From Grifola frondosa (taxonomy: Eukaryota > Basidiomycota > Agaricomycetes > Polyporales > Grifolaceae), in contig LUGG01000002.1 in NCBI GenBank assembly GCA_001683735.1, positions 248,001 through 312,000 on the forward strand: a stretch of DNA of 64,000 nucleotides, in the 5' to 3' direction. Position 1 is the stretch's first letter, and the number at the start of each line of letters is the position of its first letter. The notes beneath the pieces are model-generated. The model searched no databases. It saw nothing but the letters and a program-made list of their open reading frames with translations, and was not told the DNA's origin. Positions 1 to 11,800 of the stretch are shown in pieces. A program made the translations under genes and the position numbers.

Positions 1-2880
1 TATCGCTCGAATCGTTCTCGTTATCGCTGCCTTCCACATTTGTGGAGTTGGAACGGGTGAAATGAATGCTCGGGAAGGAATGGCGACTTTCGGATCCAAG
101 ATCGTCGAGGTCAATGGTGAACGGATCGTCAGGAGAACTTCTAGATTTGGACACAGGTACCGAAGTCATGCCGTCAGCCGTGCCCGAATTGTGCTCTGAG
201 TCCGAAGAGACCGCGGTCGATGGCGGTTCTGATGTTTCGACCCATGTAGTGTAGTAGCGCACGATAAAGCGATGATTCAATCGACTTAAGGCGTTTACCT
301 CCCGGAAAATCTTGTCGCTTTGCATGCCTCGAAGCTTGATCTTCTTGACTGCAATGCGAGTTAAGTTGTATCAGCCGTTGTATGCAGAAGAGACAACGAA
401 CCTGCATAAATTCTGGAATCAATTTTGTTCCGGGCCTTTACGACGGATCCAAAAGCTCCTCGGCCCTACAATAAAGATTGGGTAAGGCTACATAGACAGA
501 CGAAAAGAGAAATAATAACTAGGAGTTCAAGTTCTTCCCAATCTTCCTTCCACCTGCTTGCAGATCTGGTTTTCGGAGCTGGCATTCTGAAGTAGTCGGT
601 CTCGGGTGACCCATTATACCCATTAGTGACAGGGGATCTAGGGCCTATCAAAATTTATGAGTAACAAAGTCTTGAAACAGTCAAAATATTTACCGGATAC
701 TGCTATCGATGGAGTGCGTTGACTGCTAATTACTGGCGAGGAACTGCCGGCAAGTTCAGCAAGAAGGCTGAGACACGTGACCGGACTCTTCTTCGTCTGA
801 AGGAGCATATTGCTTGCAAGCTGTTGCAAATATGGAGATATGGATGCTGCAGCAACCGGTACGATCAGCAAGCCAGGCCAAGTGGAAATGCTCAGGAATT
901 CACGAACACATTCGTAGCGCTGATTGTGCGTCCGAATGTCTCTCCATGACGTCGCGACCCATCAGCATCTGGAGGAGAATGACGCCCGCGGCATGAATGT
1001 CGCGACTCTTTGTGTATACAAGCGATGACTCGACGGCGTCTCTCGGTAACCTGAGAACAGAATTGGCCCGCGTTTTACGTTGAAAACAAACATAAGTGCC
1101 TACCAGCCCTCGGGGACCTGTGCCTCTTCTATCTTTGGATCACTACTGAACCCGAAAGGGTTCGACCGATGTAGATCAAGGAGGCGAACGTGGTATCCAA
1201 CCTTGAAAACCTTGACAAGCTTCGACGATCCAGCATCGTCTCGAGGCGCCAGACCAATAAACTTCGGCATGAGACCTATAACATGTTTTAGATTAATATA
1301 AAATCCAGCGTTTGAGATGACGGAATACCTCTATGAACAAGCTCGTGGCTATGTATCGCCTGCAATGCGGACAAATTTGGGTTAAATAATCCTAAGAACA
1401 GCGGCAAAATCAACATTGGCGCTTCTTTTGTCTGGAAAGATCATACCGTGGCACGTTCTTCTCGAAAGCTATCGGAATCCTCCAGCACGTCTTGCAACGT
1501 CACAGCTGGTCGCTGTTCTTCAGGATCAGCAGGCGGGCTGGGAGGTTGAGCTTGGCGTGGTCAACTTTACTGCCAGAACGGCTAGAAGGTTTGGATGTTT
1601 TAAAGTCGTGACACGTTGGACCTCGGTTTCCAGTTGCCTGAGTTTCTTACGACCTACATAGCCGTTGGGCCCATGATAAATGAGTTAAGGTGACTGCTTA
1701 CCTTGAGGTGTTGTGTAGTATTGTGATACGAAGGTGATGGAGAGAAGCTCAAGAGGGAGCGTTACGCGCGCGTCTTCACACACTGGATCGGCTTGGTATA
1801 GCGTACCCAAACACTCTAGACAATGGAAATCAGAATCATCGAAGGTATGATGATAGAATTCTTGCATCCTTGCCGAGGGTGAAACAATCTGACTTTATTG
1901 AAAGAAGCACCCTTCCATTCGATGATGCCTTCAAACGACTCAATGGGTGTGGTATCTTCCGCTGCTGGCGTCTCCGTCGCATCCGATGTTGCTCTCTTCC
2001 GTGCTTGTTGCTGAACTCTCTCGCGTTCTAATTGCTGTCGGTGGGCATCCGCTCGTATCTGTTCATTAATCTCCTCAGCGAGCTGTGCTGCTCGCTCTTC
2101 CTCCTGTTCCAGTTGTTCTTCCTGGCGTTGTTTCCTTGCCTACATTGATATAAGTAATAGTCACCAATAGGAGATTGTGGGCGCTCACCCGCTCCTCTTC
2201 AGAAGCACGCTTATTCATTTCCGTTGCCAGTGACCCGGCTACCTCGATCGCGGGGACTACATTCTCCGAAATCCATTCTTGGGCAAAGGTGACAACCTAT
2301 GGGATGAATCCATCTCAGTATCACGATGGTATAATATCCGCCGGTCATGACGCGCGTTATGAGGTATTTTGTCCGCGCATAGGAGACGGGGAAGATATAC
2401 GCACGCTAAACACCATTTCTTCGCCCTTGTGTTGCTTGTTAAGTTCATGGATTTCGGTAGACAGTTTCGTAATTTGTTTGGCATTTAAACCTCGGACAGG
2501 TTGTTGTATAGTGAACGTGGGGTATGCTTTCGCAGGGTAGGTCTTGGGAAAGCTAACCGCAACTGTCAACCGATAATTAAAGCAGAGCGCGCAATGTATT
2601 TACGTTATGTGCAAATGAAAGTATATTTTAGACGCGTGTTCTGGTTCTGGGTGTGATACTTTGATGATGAACTCAGGTAGTCGTGGAGCTCCCTGAATGA
2701 AGAAGGCTGAGTGCTATGATCCTTTAAATTCATGCGTAACAAACCTTCCAAGCCTTTGGAGGGGGGCATTCAATCCAATCATCTCCAAATATACTCTACC
2801 AATCTGTGAGCGCTGTGGCTTTATGAATAATCAATGAACTACCTTGAGCACATGATCTCGGACTGCTCCGTTCTTCAGAC
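1..2880 (-). CDS. GCN2: GCN2 eIF2-alpha kinase (partial, 3' end outside window)
   Basis: Serine/threonine kinase that phosphorylates eIF2alpha when uncharged tRNA accumulates (general amino acid control). Reading leftwards: an RWD domain (about 2800-2370; begins SIFGDDW, continues into FPKTYPAKAYP and GEEMVFS), a Glu/Gln/Arg-rich charged linker (2150-1950), a degenerate pseudokinase (1900-650; RDIHAAGVILLQML near 950) and the start of the active kinase domain (about 545 down to the edge) with a glycine loop GRGAFGSVVKARN and VKKIKLRG containing the ATP-binding lysine, then NHRFIVRYYTTW. This order is the GCN2 architecture. Many introns interrupt it. The first exon is uncertain: VLK joins SIFGDD across an intron near 2840-2800, but I could not settle the ATG. 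The His-tRNA-synthetase-like part lies outside the window. Confidence 0.92.
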
Positions 2881-3149
2881 GACTCTATCTCCATCGTTGA
2901 GATCAACAAGTGGGGGAACTTGTTGCTTGAGTAGGGGAGGGCCCAGCGGACCTCAGCAACTCAAGCCTGCATTGTTCTTCTCTTCTGAACAGTATCGATG
3001 TGGGGCGAAGAGAACAAAGTGAAGGAGTCACAAACAGTCACAACTTATAGATGCGGTTAACGCGTTTGTGGCACGTGGTGTATCACATGAGCAAAAGGAA
3101 GTTTCAATATGCATAATCATATATTATATATAATTTCAATATAAAATGT

Positions 3150-3224
3150 GGCCGACTAGCTCAGTTGGTTAGCAGCGTGGTGCTAATAACGCCAAGGTCG
3201 TCGGTTCGACCCCGGCGTTGGCCA
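3150..3224 (+). tRNA. tRNA-Ile (anticodon AAT)
   Basis: A complete cloverleaf is visible: the 7-bp acceptor stem GGCCGAC pairs with GTTGGCC (one G-T wobble), the anticodon stem TGGTG/CGCCA encloses the loop CTAATAA with anticodon AAT, and the T-loop is GGTTCGACCCC. No intron. The D-stem has one apparent mismatch. A run of six T at 3229-3234 is the Pol III terminator. It stands about 270 bp upstream of the GCN2 start, on the opposite strand. Confidence 0.93.
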
Positions 3225-3228
3225 ATCA

Positions 3229-3234
3229 TTTTTT
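3229..3234 (+). terminator. Pol III terminator of tRNA-Ile
   Basis: Six consecutive T five bases after the tRNA discriminator base. Confidence 0.8.
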
Positions 3235-3301
3235 CGACATCACACCTTTTTCGCAGTTCGATCACTTCAAGTCCTCCTAGTATATTCGCTTTTCAGAAAC
3301 A

Positions 3302-3938
3302 ATGCTGCCTGTTTCCCAACATTCTTATTTCAACACCATTCCAAACTTCCAGCCTCTCAGCTATCCCGATGTGACACTTCTGACCAACCAATCATTCTCC
3401 CAGTCCTCGTTGCAATCTCAGGGTAGTAGTCTTCAAGGATCCGACCCAAATTCTCCTCAGGCATTCAGACAGAACATCCAAATTGTTCAGGATATCGTGA
3501 TGAGGCTGCAGAATCTGGCACGCAGCGCTTTGTCCGGAATGTAGGTAGAGGAGACTGACATCCAAGATTCCAACGAAGTAACTTATTCGGACTTAGAGAG
3601 CATGCCTACCATCCCGGTACCAATCCGGTCCAAACAGCAGGTCTGTCAGCCTTCCATCCACTCGACTTGGCGCAAGCCCTAATAATGTGATCTGCAAAGC
3701 GGATGTAACTGCGGTCAATCAAGCAATCCAAATACTGGTCGATCTGCTCAAACAAACTGGCGTCGGATCTTTGCCCCTTTCACCACCAGATATTTCGGAT
3801 AGTACCGTGGATGAGCGGATGCTTTCAGACGCTACCAGATCAATACAGATCCTGTATAATCGCTCTAGACGCATGCAGGAGAGTGCGAGTGTCGTGGCCA
3901 ACTTGTTGGGCGCCGTTGATCAAGCCGCGAAGAAGTGA
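3302..3938 (+). CDS. Hypothetical protein, two exons, about 178 aa
   Basis: Exon 1 is 3302-3540 and exon 2 is 3641-3938; the intron 3541-3640 starts GTAGGT and ends CAG, and joining at phase 2 keeps the frame. The protein is Ser/Gln/Asn-rich at the N terminus, then has two amphipathic helical stretches (around NIQIVQDIVMRLQNLARSAL in exon 1 and VNQAIQILVDLLKQ in exon 2). No signal peptide or membrane segment. I do not recognise the family. It begins only about 75 bp after the tRNA. Confidence 0.6.
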
Positions 3939-4177
3939 TATTGAAGGGTGCGTTTGAGGTCTTTGCAAGTACTGCTTTTTGGAACAATTATACTGATCAG
4001 TTGTCGCCAGATAACATATTATCTGACTTCGTTGCAGATTGCTGGTATGTCGTTCACACGTTTTATGTAAGATAGCACACTAACATTCAACATAACCCAA
4101 ATTGTATGAGTAGTACTGATACTGATACCCATGAAATGGCCAGAACCCCGCTATATGCTATCGCTTCCTGTGAGCCT

Positions 4178-4835
4178 TCAAGCCACGGTAGAGTTGACAA
4201 TCACTTGATTTGCCGTGCACAGGACCTGCATTAAAAATGACCAGGTCAGCAGTGTCTTCAGCATTATTAGTATCAATTTACCTCTCCGATGTAGATGTTG
4301 GTACAATTCCCTTGATGTTCGGGTTATTCGCGAGGAGCGTGCTCAGGTTGATTTGAGCGGCTTGTGCAATTGATGCGCAGAAGTCTCCGGACTGTACGAC
4401 GTGCACGATCGTGCAGTCCTGACCGGTAATACCGAGACAACAGATTCTGAACCAGAATGCGGTGTTACTTCAGCCCGAAGATGCATAATTAATCGTGAAC
4501 AGACCTCGCCAACAAACAGATTGTCGCAGGCGGCATCGATCACAGCGGCATTGACTGTCGCAAGCTGATATCTGTAACATATGCATGCGGTTCAGCGGCC
4601 TTGCGCGGGTTATACAAGTCAGAAATGGGCTAACGTGGACACATTCTGGGCCGCGGAGATGCTGTCGCAGTATCGCCCAAAGCAACAGTGTAGTTGCGAT
4701 CACAGCCAGCTTGTGCGTTGACTGCTTGTATGATGTGAGCACGAACTTTTTGTTGGCTCGTAGAAATTACAAGAACTGACCGGCAGCGAGGGCCGCAGCA
4801 AGGACAACAGCAGTCAGTTGGATGCGAGCGAACAT
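4178..4835 (-). CDS. Secreted LysM-domain protein, reading frame broken three times
   Basis: LysM proteins bind chitin or peptidoglycan; in fungi small secreted ones often mask the cell wall. A signal peptide (MFARIQLTAVVLAAALAAG) leads into LysM 1 (NYTVALGDT, then CDSISAAQNVST, YQLATVNAAV) and LysM 2 (HVVQSGDFCASIAQAAQ, then LLANNPNIKG, NCTNIYIGEV), ending VNSTVA. Introns of 55-75 bp separate the exons. The frame changes near 4669 (one base missing between GDT and CDS), near 4440 (one extra T between GENL and CLG) and near 4308 (one base missing between IKG and NCT). The residues on both sides are conserved, so assembly errors are as likely as a pseudogene. A TATA-like TCTATAAA lies about 100 bp upstream. 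Confidence 0.8.
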
Positions 4836-4930
4836 GGTGATAACGAAGGGCTGAAAAGGATTGAAGGCCAAGCTTAGGCGGTGAGTTCGCTGAAGGCTAA
4901 GCGGTGAGTTGGCAACTTGGTGTCGCGTCC

Positions 4931-4940
4931 TTTATAGATT
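4931..4940 (-). promoter_or_regulatory. TATA-like element upstream of the LysM gene
   Basis: Minus strand reads AATCTATAAA about 95-105 bp before the LysM ATG. Confidence 0.4.
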
Positions 4941-6579
4941 TTTGGAGACCTTCTGGAATTATGCCTCCGAAAACGACGCCGCAAAACGCGCGATGTTTGT
5001 CAACCGAATAGCACTGTAATTGGATGTTCGCACTGTGAACTTCAGGATGCAGTGTGAGAACGATGTCACGGCCCGCGTGAATTCTTCCGATTCGGCTCGA
5101 AGTCTAAGGGCAGAAACATCATGGGGTCTGGTTGTTTATGATGTTGATATGTTCTTTTGTGGTCGCGCGGCATCACCACGCGGAAGATACTCCGTGTTAC
5201 GATGCAAAGTTGCTGGAAGCAGCGGTGAGTGGCAGGTCTTTGATGATCTTTGATGCAGGGTCTGAATTTGACGCTCACCTGATCAGCATGTCCAGAGCTG
5301 ACTGGATTTGAGGCCTCTAAGTCGTGCCTCGGTCTGCAGCATAGGAATAATGGCTATTTTAGTGTGAATGTGACTTCTCTTGAAAACTGTCCGACATGTT
5401 CTCAAACTGCCGACCATCTTAGGTGTGCCTCTGTTTTTAGGCTTCCTTGCGCCCTATTTAGCATCATTTACCCGGTAAGCGCTGCATTCGTCTAACAGAA
5501 AAACCACGCCATGGCGAGGCGCGAAATAACACAAATTGCTCGAAAAGGATCAGGAACGTGTTCAGTACATTCTGATGTGGACGCGGAGAACGCTCGTGAG
5601 TCACTGGCAGCTTTGCCAAGTTTATTCTTCCTCGGGTATCACGACAGCTTACATGTCATATTGATCACTTTGGGCGGTGGTCATGTTATGAGAAGTTCAA
5701 TCTTGACTCATACCCTTCTCTCACCGGTGCCGCAAGGCCCAGGCTACATACCGTATCATGCGTACTTTGACTTTGATTGTTGCCTGGTTCGTCTGTACAA
5801 ATATGTTTCGTTCTGCTCACTCACTCAAATATGTTCATATTCTCAGATCTTTGAACCAATCATGAGTCGAATTCTTCAAATATCACACACAGGAGAAGCA
5901 CGATCTTGACGCTGCCAAAGACCATTGTGATAGATGGCGTGTTTCGCATGCTAATAGTTCAGTCTCGAATAACTGCAAGCGAGCCGTCGCGCCGCGCAGT
6001 ATTTTGACCACATGTATGTATTTATCCATACATGAATTGGGCATTCGTTATCTTTTTCAGGCCGCCTCGCTCACAGAAATTCTCAGAGTTGCTGATCGGG
6101 GAATTACAAACGCCTTTTGATCAAGGAGAGACATGCTTCCTACCGCGGCATTATTTATACAGAGGTGCCTGGGAGCCGGACCGAAATGATCAAACTACGC
6201 CTGTGGTGTTTAAGAGTAGCCCTTGGGCACATGCGGATTGGTAACATAGTGCTTCGCTTTTTTATTTTTTTATTTGTACATTTCATGTTGGATCTTAGAC
6301 TACTAGACCTGCGATCAATGCTGCTGCCGGGCAGAGTTCGTTAGACTACGCTATTTGATTTTTGCGCATCTCGCGTTCCTGCGCTTTCTACTTATACTCA
6401 AATTATAGTGCATGTGGAAAATGTCAATAAGAGCACGAGTTTGGAACCGAGAAAATGTTGGCATCACCGGTTGACTCCGGGCCGCTATTTCCGTGCTAAC
6501 TCCACTCCCAGTTGCAATAGGCGCCTCCCGTTCATACCTTCATACCACACGCTACGCTACGCCAAATTCATCAGTTGCA
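4941..6579. other. Intergenic, no gene supported
   Basis: Only isolated short reading frames occur here, the longest 5511-5909 (132 codons, plus strand), which has no recognisable motif and lacks supporting splice structure. I see no RNA gene or repeat. Confidence 0.5.
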
Positions 6580-7337
6580 ATGGCTCATGCGGACCCCCTA
6601 TCTTCTATACTGTCTGCATTTCAACGTGACCACGTCCTTCCCGACGTCCTCCCCGAGACATTCAATGCATCCGTCCTCTTCTCTATAGTATACCCAAATG
6701 GTGCAGAGGTGCTGCTTGGCAACGAACTCACCGTCGACGATACCCAGGACGAGCCTGAGATCAGGTTTGCAGCGATGAACATGCCGTGGGAGCAGGTGGA
6801 GATCGATGAAGAGCCTGGGAGCGGGGAAGTGGCTTATACCCTTGCGATGGTGGATCCGGACGCACCGTCGAGAGCAGAGCCGCTGTACAAGTCGTTCAGA
6901 CACTGGGTGGTATGTGTGATCTTGCATGTGTTCATGTTACTCCGGTGTGAAATGAGCTGCGATGCGTTAGATTACGGGCTTGAAGAGCCCTCCCCTCAGT
7001 ACCAATGCTGCCGCTGAGCTGAATGCGTTGAAGACGAAGCCTTCAACGACACCATATCGTCCCCCTGGACCTCCACCGAAATCAGGCCTACACAGATATG
7101 GTGAGCATCAAAGTCTGGTCATCGATTGGGACTTGCATGCTGAAAATTCGATGTGCAGTCTTCTTGTTGTTTCAAGAGCCTGCATCGGGCACTCCTTTTG
7201 TAGTGCCTCAGGGTGAGCCTGAATATGGCGCAGCTCTGGAAGAACGACGAAGCTGGGATCCCATCGCATTCGGAGAGAGATATGGATTGAAATTAGTGGG
7301 CGCGAATCACTTCTTGGTACGAGCGGCGACAGAGTGA
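6580..7337 (+). CDS. PEBP/YbhB family protein (Tfs1-like)
   Basis: Phosphatidylethanolamine-binding proteins bind anionic ligands in a conserved pocket; yeast Tfs1 inhibits carboxypeptidase Y and Ras-GAP. Three exons, 6580-6909, 6971-7100 and 7159-7337, join in frame into 212 residues, a normal size. The two family signatures are intact: YTLAMVDPDAPSRAEP followed by FRHWV, and SGLHRYVFLLFQ. The C terminus has WDPIAFGERYGLKLVGANHFLV, also typical. No signal peptide, so probably cytosolic. The ATG at 6580 is preferred to an upstream in-frame ATG at 6493 because it fits the family's usual start. No frame break. Confidence 0.9.
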
Positions 7338-8893
7338 ACGGTTGATAATATAATTATACATATGATTATACAGTACAAGCACGGTCCTGGGTCGCAAGTA
7401 TGTATAGTACCAGTACTGTATGTGTTTATATTTAGCCTGAATGAAAGTGTCGAACAATATTTCAACTTGAACTATTCTGAAATACTATGCAGGCGATCGA
7501 TGCCGATCACTCGATCACCGAGTTGTGATGGACGAAAACATACCACAATTCATTCGATGGCGATTTTATGTGCACAGAGGATAAGATGATATAATCAGTG
7601 ATAGTCGACTGTACAAAATAAGGTTCGCTCAGGCTTAGAAAAGGCGTGCTCAAGCTTCCGTCTGATCGTGGACGTTCTCCTCAGATGAACGCTTCAACAA
7701 CGAAGTCACTATGGGAGAAATTGCTGACCGATAATTCGAAAAGTGTTTCGTCTATCATATTTGGTGAGAGCCTTGTGATATGCAATGTCTGTATGCAACC
7801 CCAGATCTTCTGGAGAACGCCGCTGTCCAGAAATATCAATCGCTATGCACGAACTTGAGTTGGTCATTGGACAGAATTGCTCAAGCCTATTATGTGATGA
7901 TACGCAATCAATGACAATATGGCGCAGCATTAATCTGAAGAGTGGTCGCTCATACTCACTGTGATCGAACACCGTTTGATAAAACCCGATCCGATCTCTT
8001 CACCACATCTTCATTCGTAACACAACCACAGGCCCTCGGCCCTCAGCAGCACTTATTAGCTGGGTCTATGGTTTGATCATTAATATGGAACGAGTATGAG
8101 CTCGTCGACAATTCGTAGATTCTGATGGAGTTGTCTGAGCTCCTTTTGTACGGAATTGATATAAAGATCGGCAGCCCTGGGATCCGGTAAGCACATAAAT
8201 TCCTGATTTCTACGTACTGTACCTGTGGTCGACGTTCATTAATGTCGTTTTCTGAGGATTGCCAGTTTCAGACCACAAAAGAATGCTCGCGAGTCGACAG
8301 CGCTTGAGCGAAACGCGGTCACGAGATATTTCCGCTAAAGGACGCGTTTGTTTGCTCGGGGGCGCCCCACAGAGCCAAACATGTCGTGTTGATGCATGTT
8401 CAACTTGCCATTGTTCTCTTCTCTGCCTTCCTGCCTCTCGTCGACACGTCCAAAAGACCTGCGTTTGCGGAATCCGTTATTGGTGCCCTTTGCCGTAGAT
8501 CGGGGTGAGGTGGAGGTTGGTAAAGTTCCATTGCGTGGTGCAAGGTGCGCAAATATGTTTTGATTGACCAGTACGCGACACTCATGACCAAAATACTAGT
8601 GGGAGGGAGCCAACAAGAAGGCCAGATATCAGGAAAGAACATCAAGTAACGATTTTGACCAATCTACGAGCAAGTCTAACTTGCGCGACACGTCCAATCG
8701 CCTTAGAAGATCACGAATTCATCTCACGTTTCACGACGCAAACGTCTGAAATCTGAAATCTGTATACTAACGACTTAACGCGACTTGACGCGATTTCTCT
8801 TATTCCTTTCGACAGTTCTATTTTAGTAACGACGTTTCACGCTATTGATTTCCCTTACGAGAACGACTAGGAAGATTTACAAGAACAAGCAAG
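7338..8893. other. Intergenic, no gene supported
   Basis: About 1.5 kb with stop codons scattered in all frames. The part just before 8894 carries TTGACGC/CTTAACGC-like repeats and is presumably promoter and 5' leader of the next gene. Confidence 0.5.
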
Positions 8894-11800
8894 ATGCGCA
8901 ACACGCTTCCTCTCTTATCTCGTGCACCGGCTCCCAATTTCTCTCTGCCTCGCCCACCCTCCCCTAAATCTTCATCTAACCCCACACTAGTCCCTACCAT
9001 TCGCCTCATCTCCGCTACACCCTCTGCGACGGGTTCAGCATCGGATGCGAGCATGTCATTTGCCAACGGCTCCCTTGCGCCGGTCGCGCCATTTGCTTCA
9101 TCCCCTCTAGCTCCCCGTGCGGAAGCTGAGCCCACGCGCAAACGTCTGGTCCCAAAGAAATCGAAGCTGGGGCTATTGGGCGGGAACGGAAAAATGAAGG
9201 GAAAAGCCAGTAAGGACTTCTCCGATGTCGTCCGCCGTGTTGGGGGTTCGCCGTCGACAGGCCGGGGCGGATTCGAGATCTACGTTGATCACTCGGAGGA
9301 CCCGGACCTCGGCGAGATTGTGGTGGTAAAGAAGAAAAAGTCGCGGATGGGGTTGGATGGGATGAAGTGGGGTGCGCTTGGCGAGGTCACGAACGTCCCA
9401 TCGGCGCCCAAGGAGCATAGACCGACGCCAGTAGAGTTCCTCAAGGTGAAGGGGGACGAGAACCAGAAATGGTGGAGTATTGGTCGCGGCAGGAAGGACT
9501 CGAAGGAGAAGGCTAAGGAGAAAGGGCGGGACAAATCGCAAGCCCGTTCGAAGAGTCCGTGTTCTGCCTTCCACTGTTGACCTTAATTACCTACTAATGC
9601 GATATCGCGCAGCTCCTGAACCTTTCAAACCCCTCGACTCCCGAGCACGATTCAACTCGCTTGACTCTGGCATCCTCTTGTCGGCCCCCGCTGATCGAGT
9701 GAATAACAAAGGGACGGTGTCATCAGTGCAAAACTTGTTGACCGTCCCGAGGCTCGCATCGGATCCTATAACATCCGCAGAACCTCCATCTATTGACTCC
9801 AATCGTCTTGCCCCTAATCCTCCGGCGGCAGGCTCGATCGCTGTACGTGCAATTCGGTCAATGCGGTCGCTGGCACGCATGGCGAGCTGGAACCAACTTT
9901 CGCACCCTGACAAGGAGGATGGCGCTGCCCCGCCGATAGAGACTACTGTAAAGATGAAGAAGGAGAAATCAAAAGAGAAGGCGAAGGGCGAAGGAAAGAA
10001 GAAAAAGAAGAAAGAAAAGAGAAGACCAAGGAGAAAGGAAACGACAAGGAGGCGAAGGAGAAAACGTTGCGGTACTCGGGGAGCAGCTTTGAAGCTGGAG
10101 CACTTAGTGTGCATGGTCACCCCCTCCGATGCAGAATAATGAACCATCGAAGACCCTTGGCAAGAAGAAACAGAGCATCCTTGGTCTTGGACTTCCCTCC
10201 ACTATGCGCTTCGCCACGACAGTCCGCAACGCGACCTCATCATCTACGGCGTCTGCAAACCTTCCTGCTGCTGCCCATCGTCTCTCCGTGGACTCCGCAC
10301 ATATTACGATGAATGCGAACGGCCGGCCTTCCTCAATTCTCTCCAATGGGTCCTCCCTCCGTCCGCCGTCCACCGCCTCGTGCGTCTCCGCGTTCTCGGG
10401 TCGATCCCCACGTTCCTCATCCAGCTCTATTGCGTCTGTGAGGTGGGACGAGGTCGGCCTCCAGTCCGTCAAGGAGATGCAGAGGAAGGAGCGACGCAGT
10501 CGGCGCGAGAAGGACAGGAAGAGCACGCGAGACAATAGGGAGAGCCGCAGGAGCTCAGAGGGGCGGAGACGCACCCAATTGCGGAAATATTCCCCGAAAC
10601 TCAGTTGCAGCGCCCTGCGTCGCTGTCACCGCCTGCCTCTGTGCATGAACAGCCCATTGTTATGATTGAGGAAGCGACCGTGGACGGTCACTCAGACCCC
10701 AGAGATGAAGATCGTGCGGCTCGCGTATCAGGCTCAGGAGAAACTCCCGTCAAGCGGGCGCGTCCTCGCCCTATGTCCGAGCAGATGCTTGGCAGAACAA
10801 GGCCTCGAGCTATTTGCGAAGACGAAGACGGTACGTGACCGTGAACTGAGTTCGTCTTTGAAAGGCCTACTTATGCTTACTTCATTCCGTCATGTAGGTG
10901 TGCTGTCTATTCTCGATGCTGTGACCAACGACCTTGCCTCCTTGATTAACCGGTTGGATCTTGAAGCGACACCAGCGAATAGTCCTGCTAACACGTCTCC
11001 GCTCAAGCTGTCCTCCTTTTCGCAAGGCGACGAGAGTCCGATCAAGAAGCGCGTCTTCGCCAAAGACACTCCTCTCAAAGTTGAGTTGCGAGAGAGCATG
11101 GCATCCATCAGCTCCCTCCGGCCTTATGTACATGCTCAGGCTATCAGACAACAAGCTCAGAAGACAGCGCATCTGGTCGGCCAACAAATCGTGCCTTGGG
11201 ACTCGCTCAGTTGGCAGATCTCTCCGAAGAAACCCACGACGACAAGCTCAACGGCGCATTTGTCTCATAAACGCACAATGACGCCTCTTCCTGCCACCGA
11301 GCCCATTACCGTCTTCCATCCTCTGCGTCCGGCGAAATCACGAATTGCTCCCGTCACCTCCGCCTCGCCTGCTTCCAGCGTCATGACGCTGTCTGGCAAC
11401 AAAGGTGGCGTTGGCACTCCATCGTCGCGCACCTTTGGATCCAAGACAAGCCTGAGATCGTCTCAAGCGTTGGAGCCTTCATCCTGCCCCAGTCCTGTAT
11501 TCAGTAGGATTGGTGGTCATGTCCGAAAGAGTTCCTCTTTGATTCCTATCAGCGACAATGAGAGCCGGCGGAAGTCAGATCAAAGCATGCCTCTCTCGCG
11601 CGAAGCGAAACAGGGCCTGGGACTGTGTGGAACTCTTGGTCGCTCGACCGAGCCGCCGGTAGACACTGAAGATCCTGATTCTGATATTCCTAACGAGCTG
11701 CAGGACATCCTGACTAGTCAGGCCGATGACGATACACTCTCATACAAGCCATTGCAGAATCCTCCGTCTCCTGGATCACCGCCTGCGCTTCCGCTTCCTC

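Noticed and set aside
3057..3085. 14-base match AACGCGTTTGTGGC shared with 41770-41783
   Set aside because: Too short to separate from chance and the flanking bases diverge quickly.
5511..5909. 132-codon open frame on the plus strand
   Set aside because: No motif, no splice context, composition like the surrounding intergenic DNA; open frames of this length occur by chance.
9587..10147. 186-codon minus-strand open frame opposite the large protein
   Set aside because: The hydrophobic-looking Phe run is the antisense of the Lys/Glu tract; no family features.
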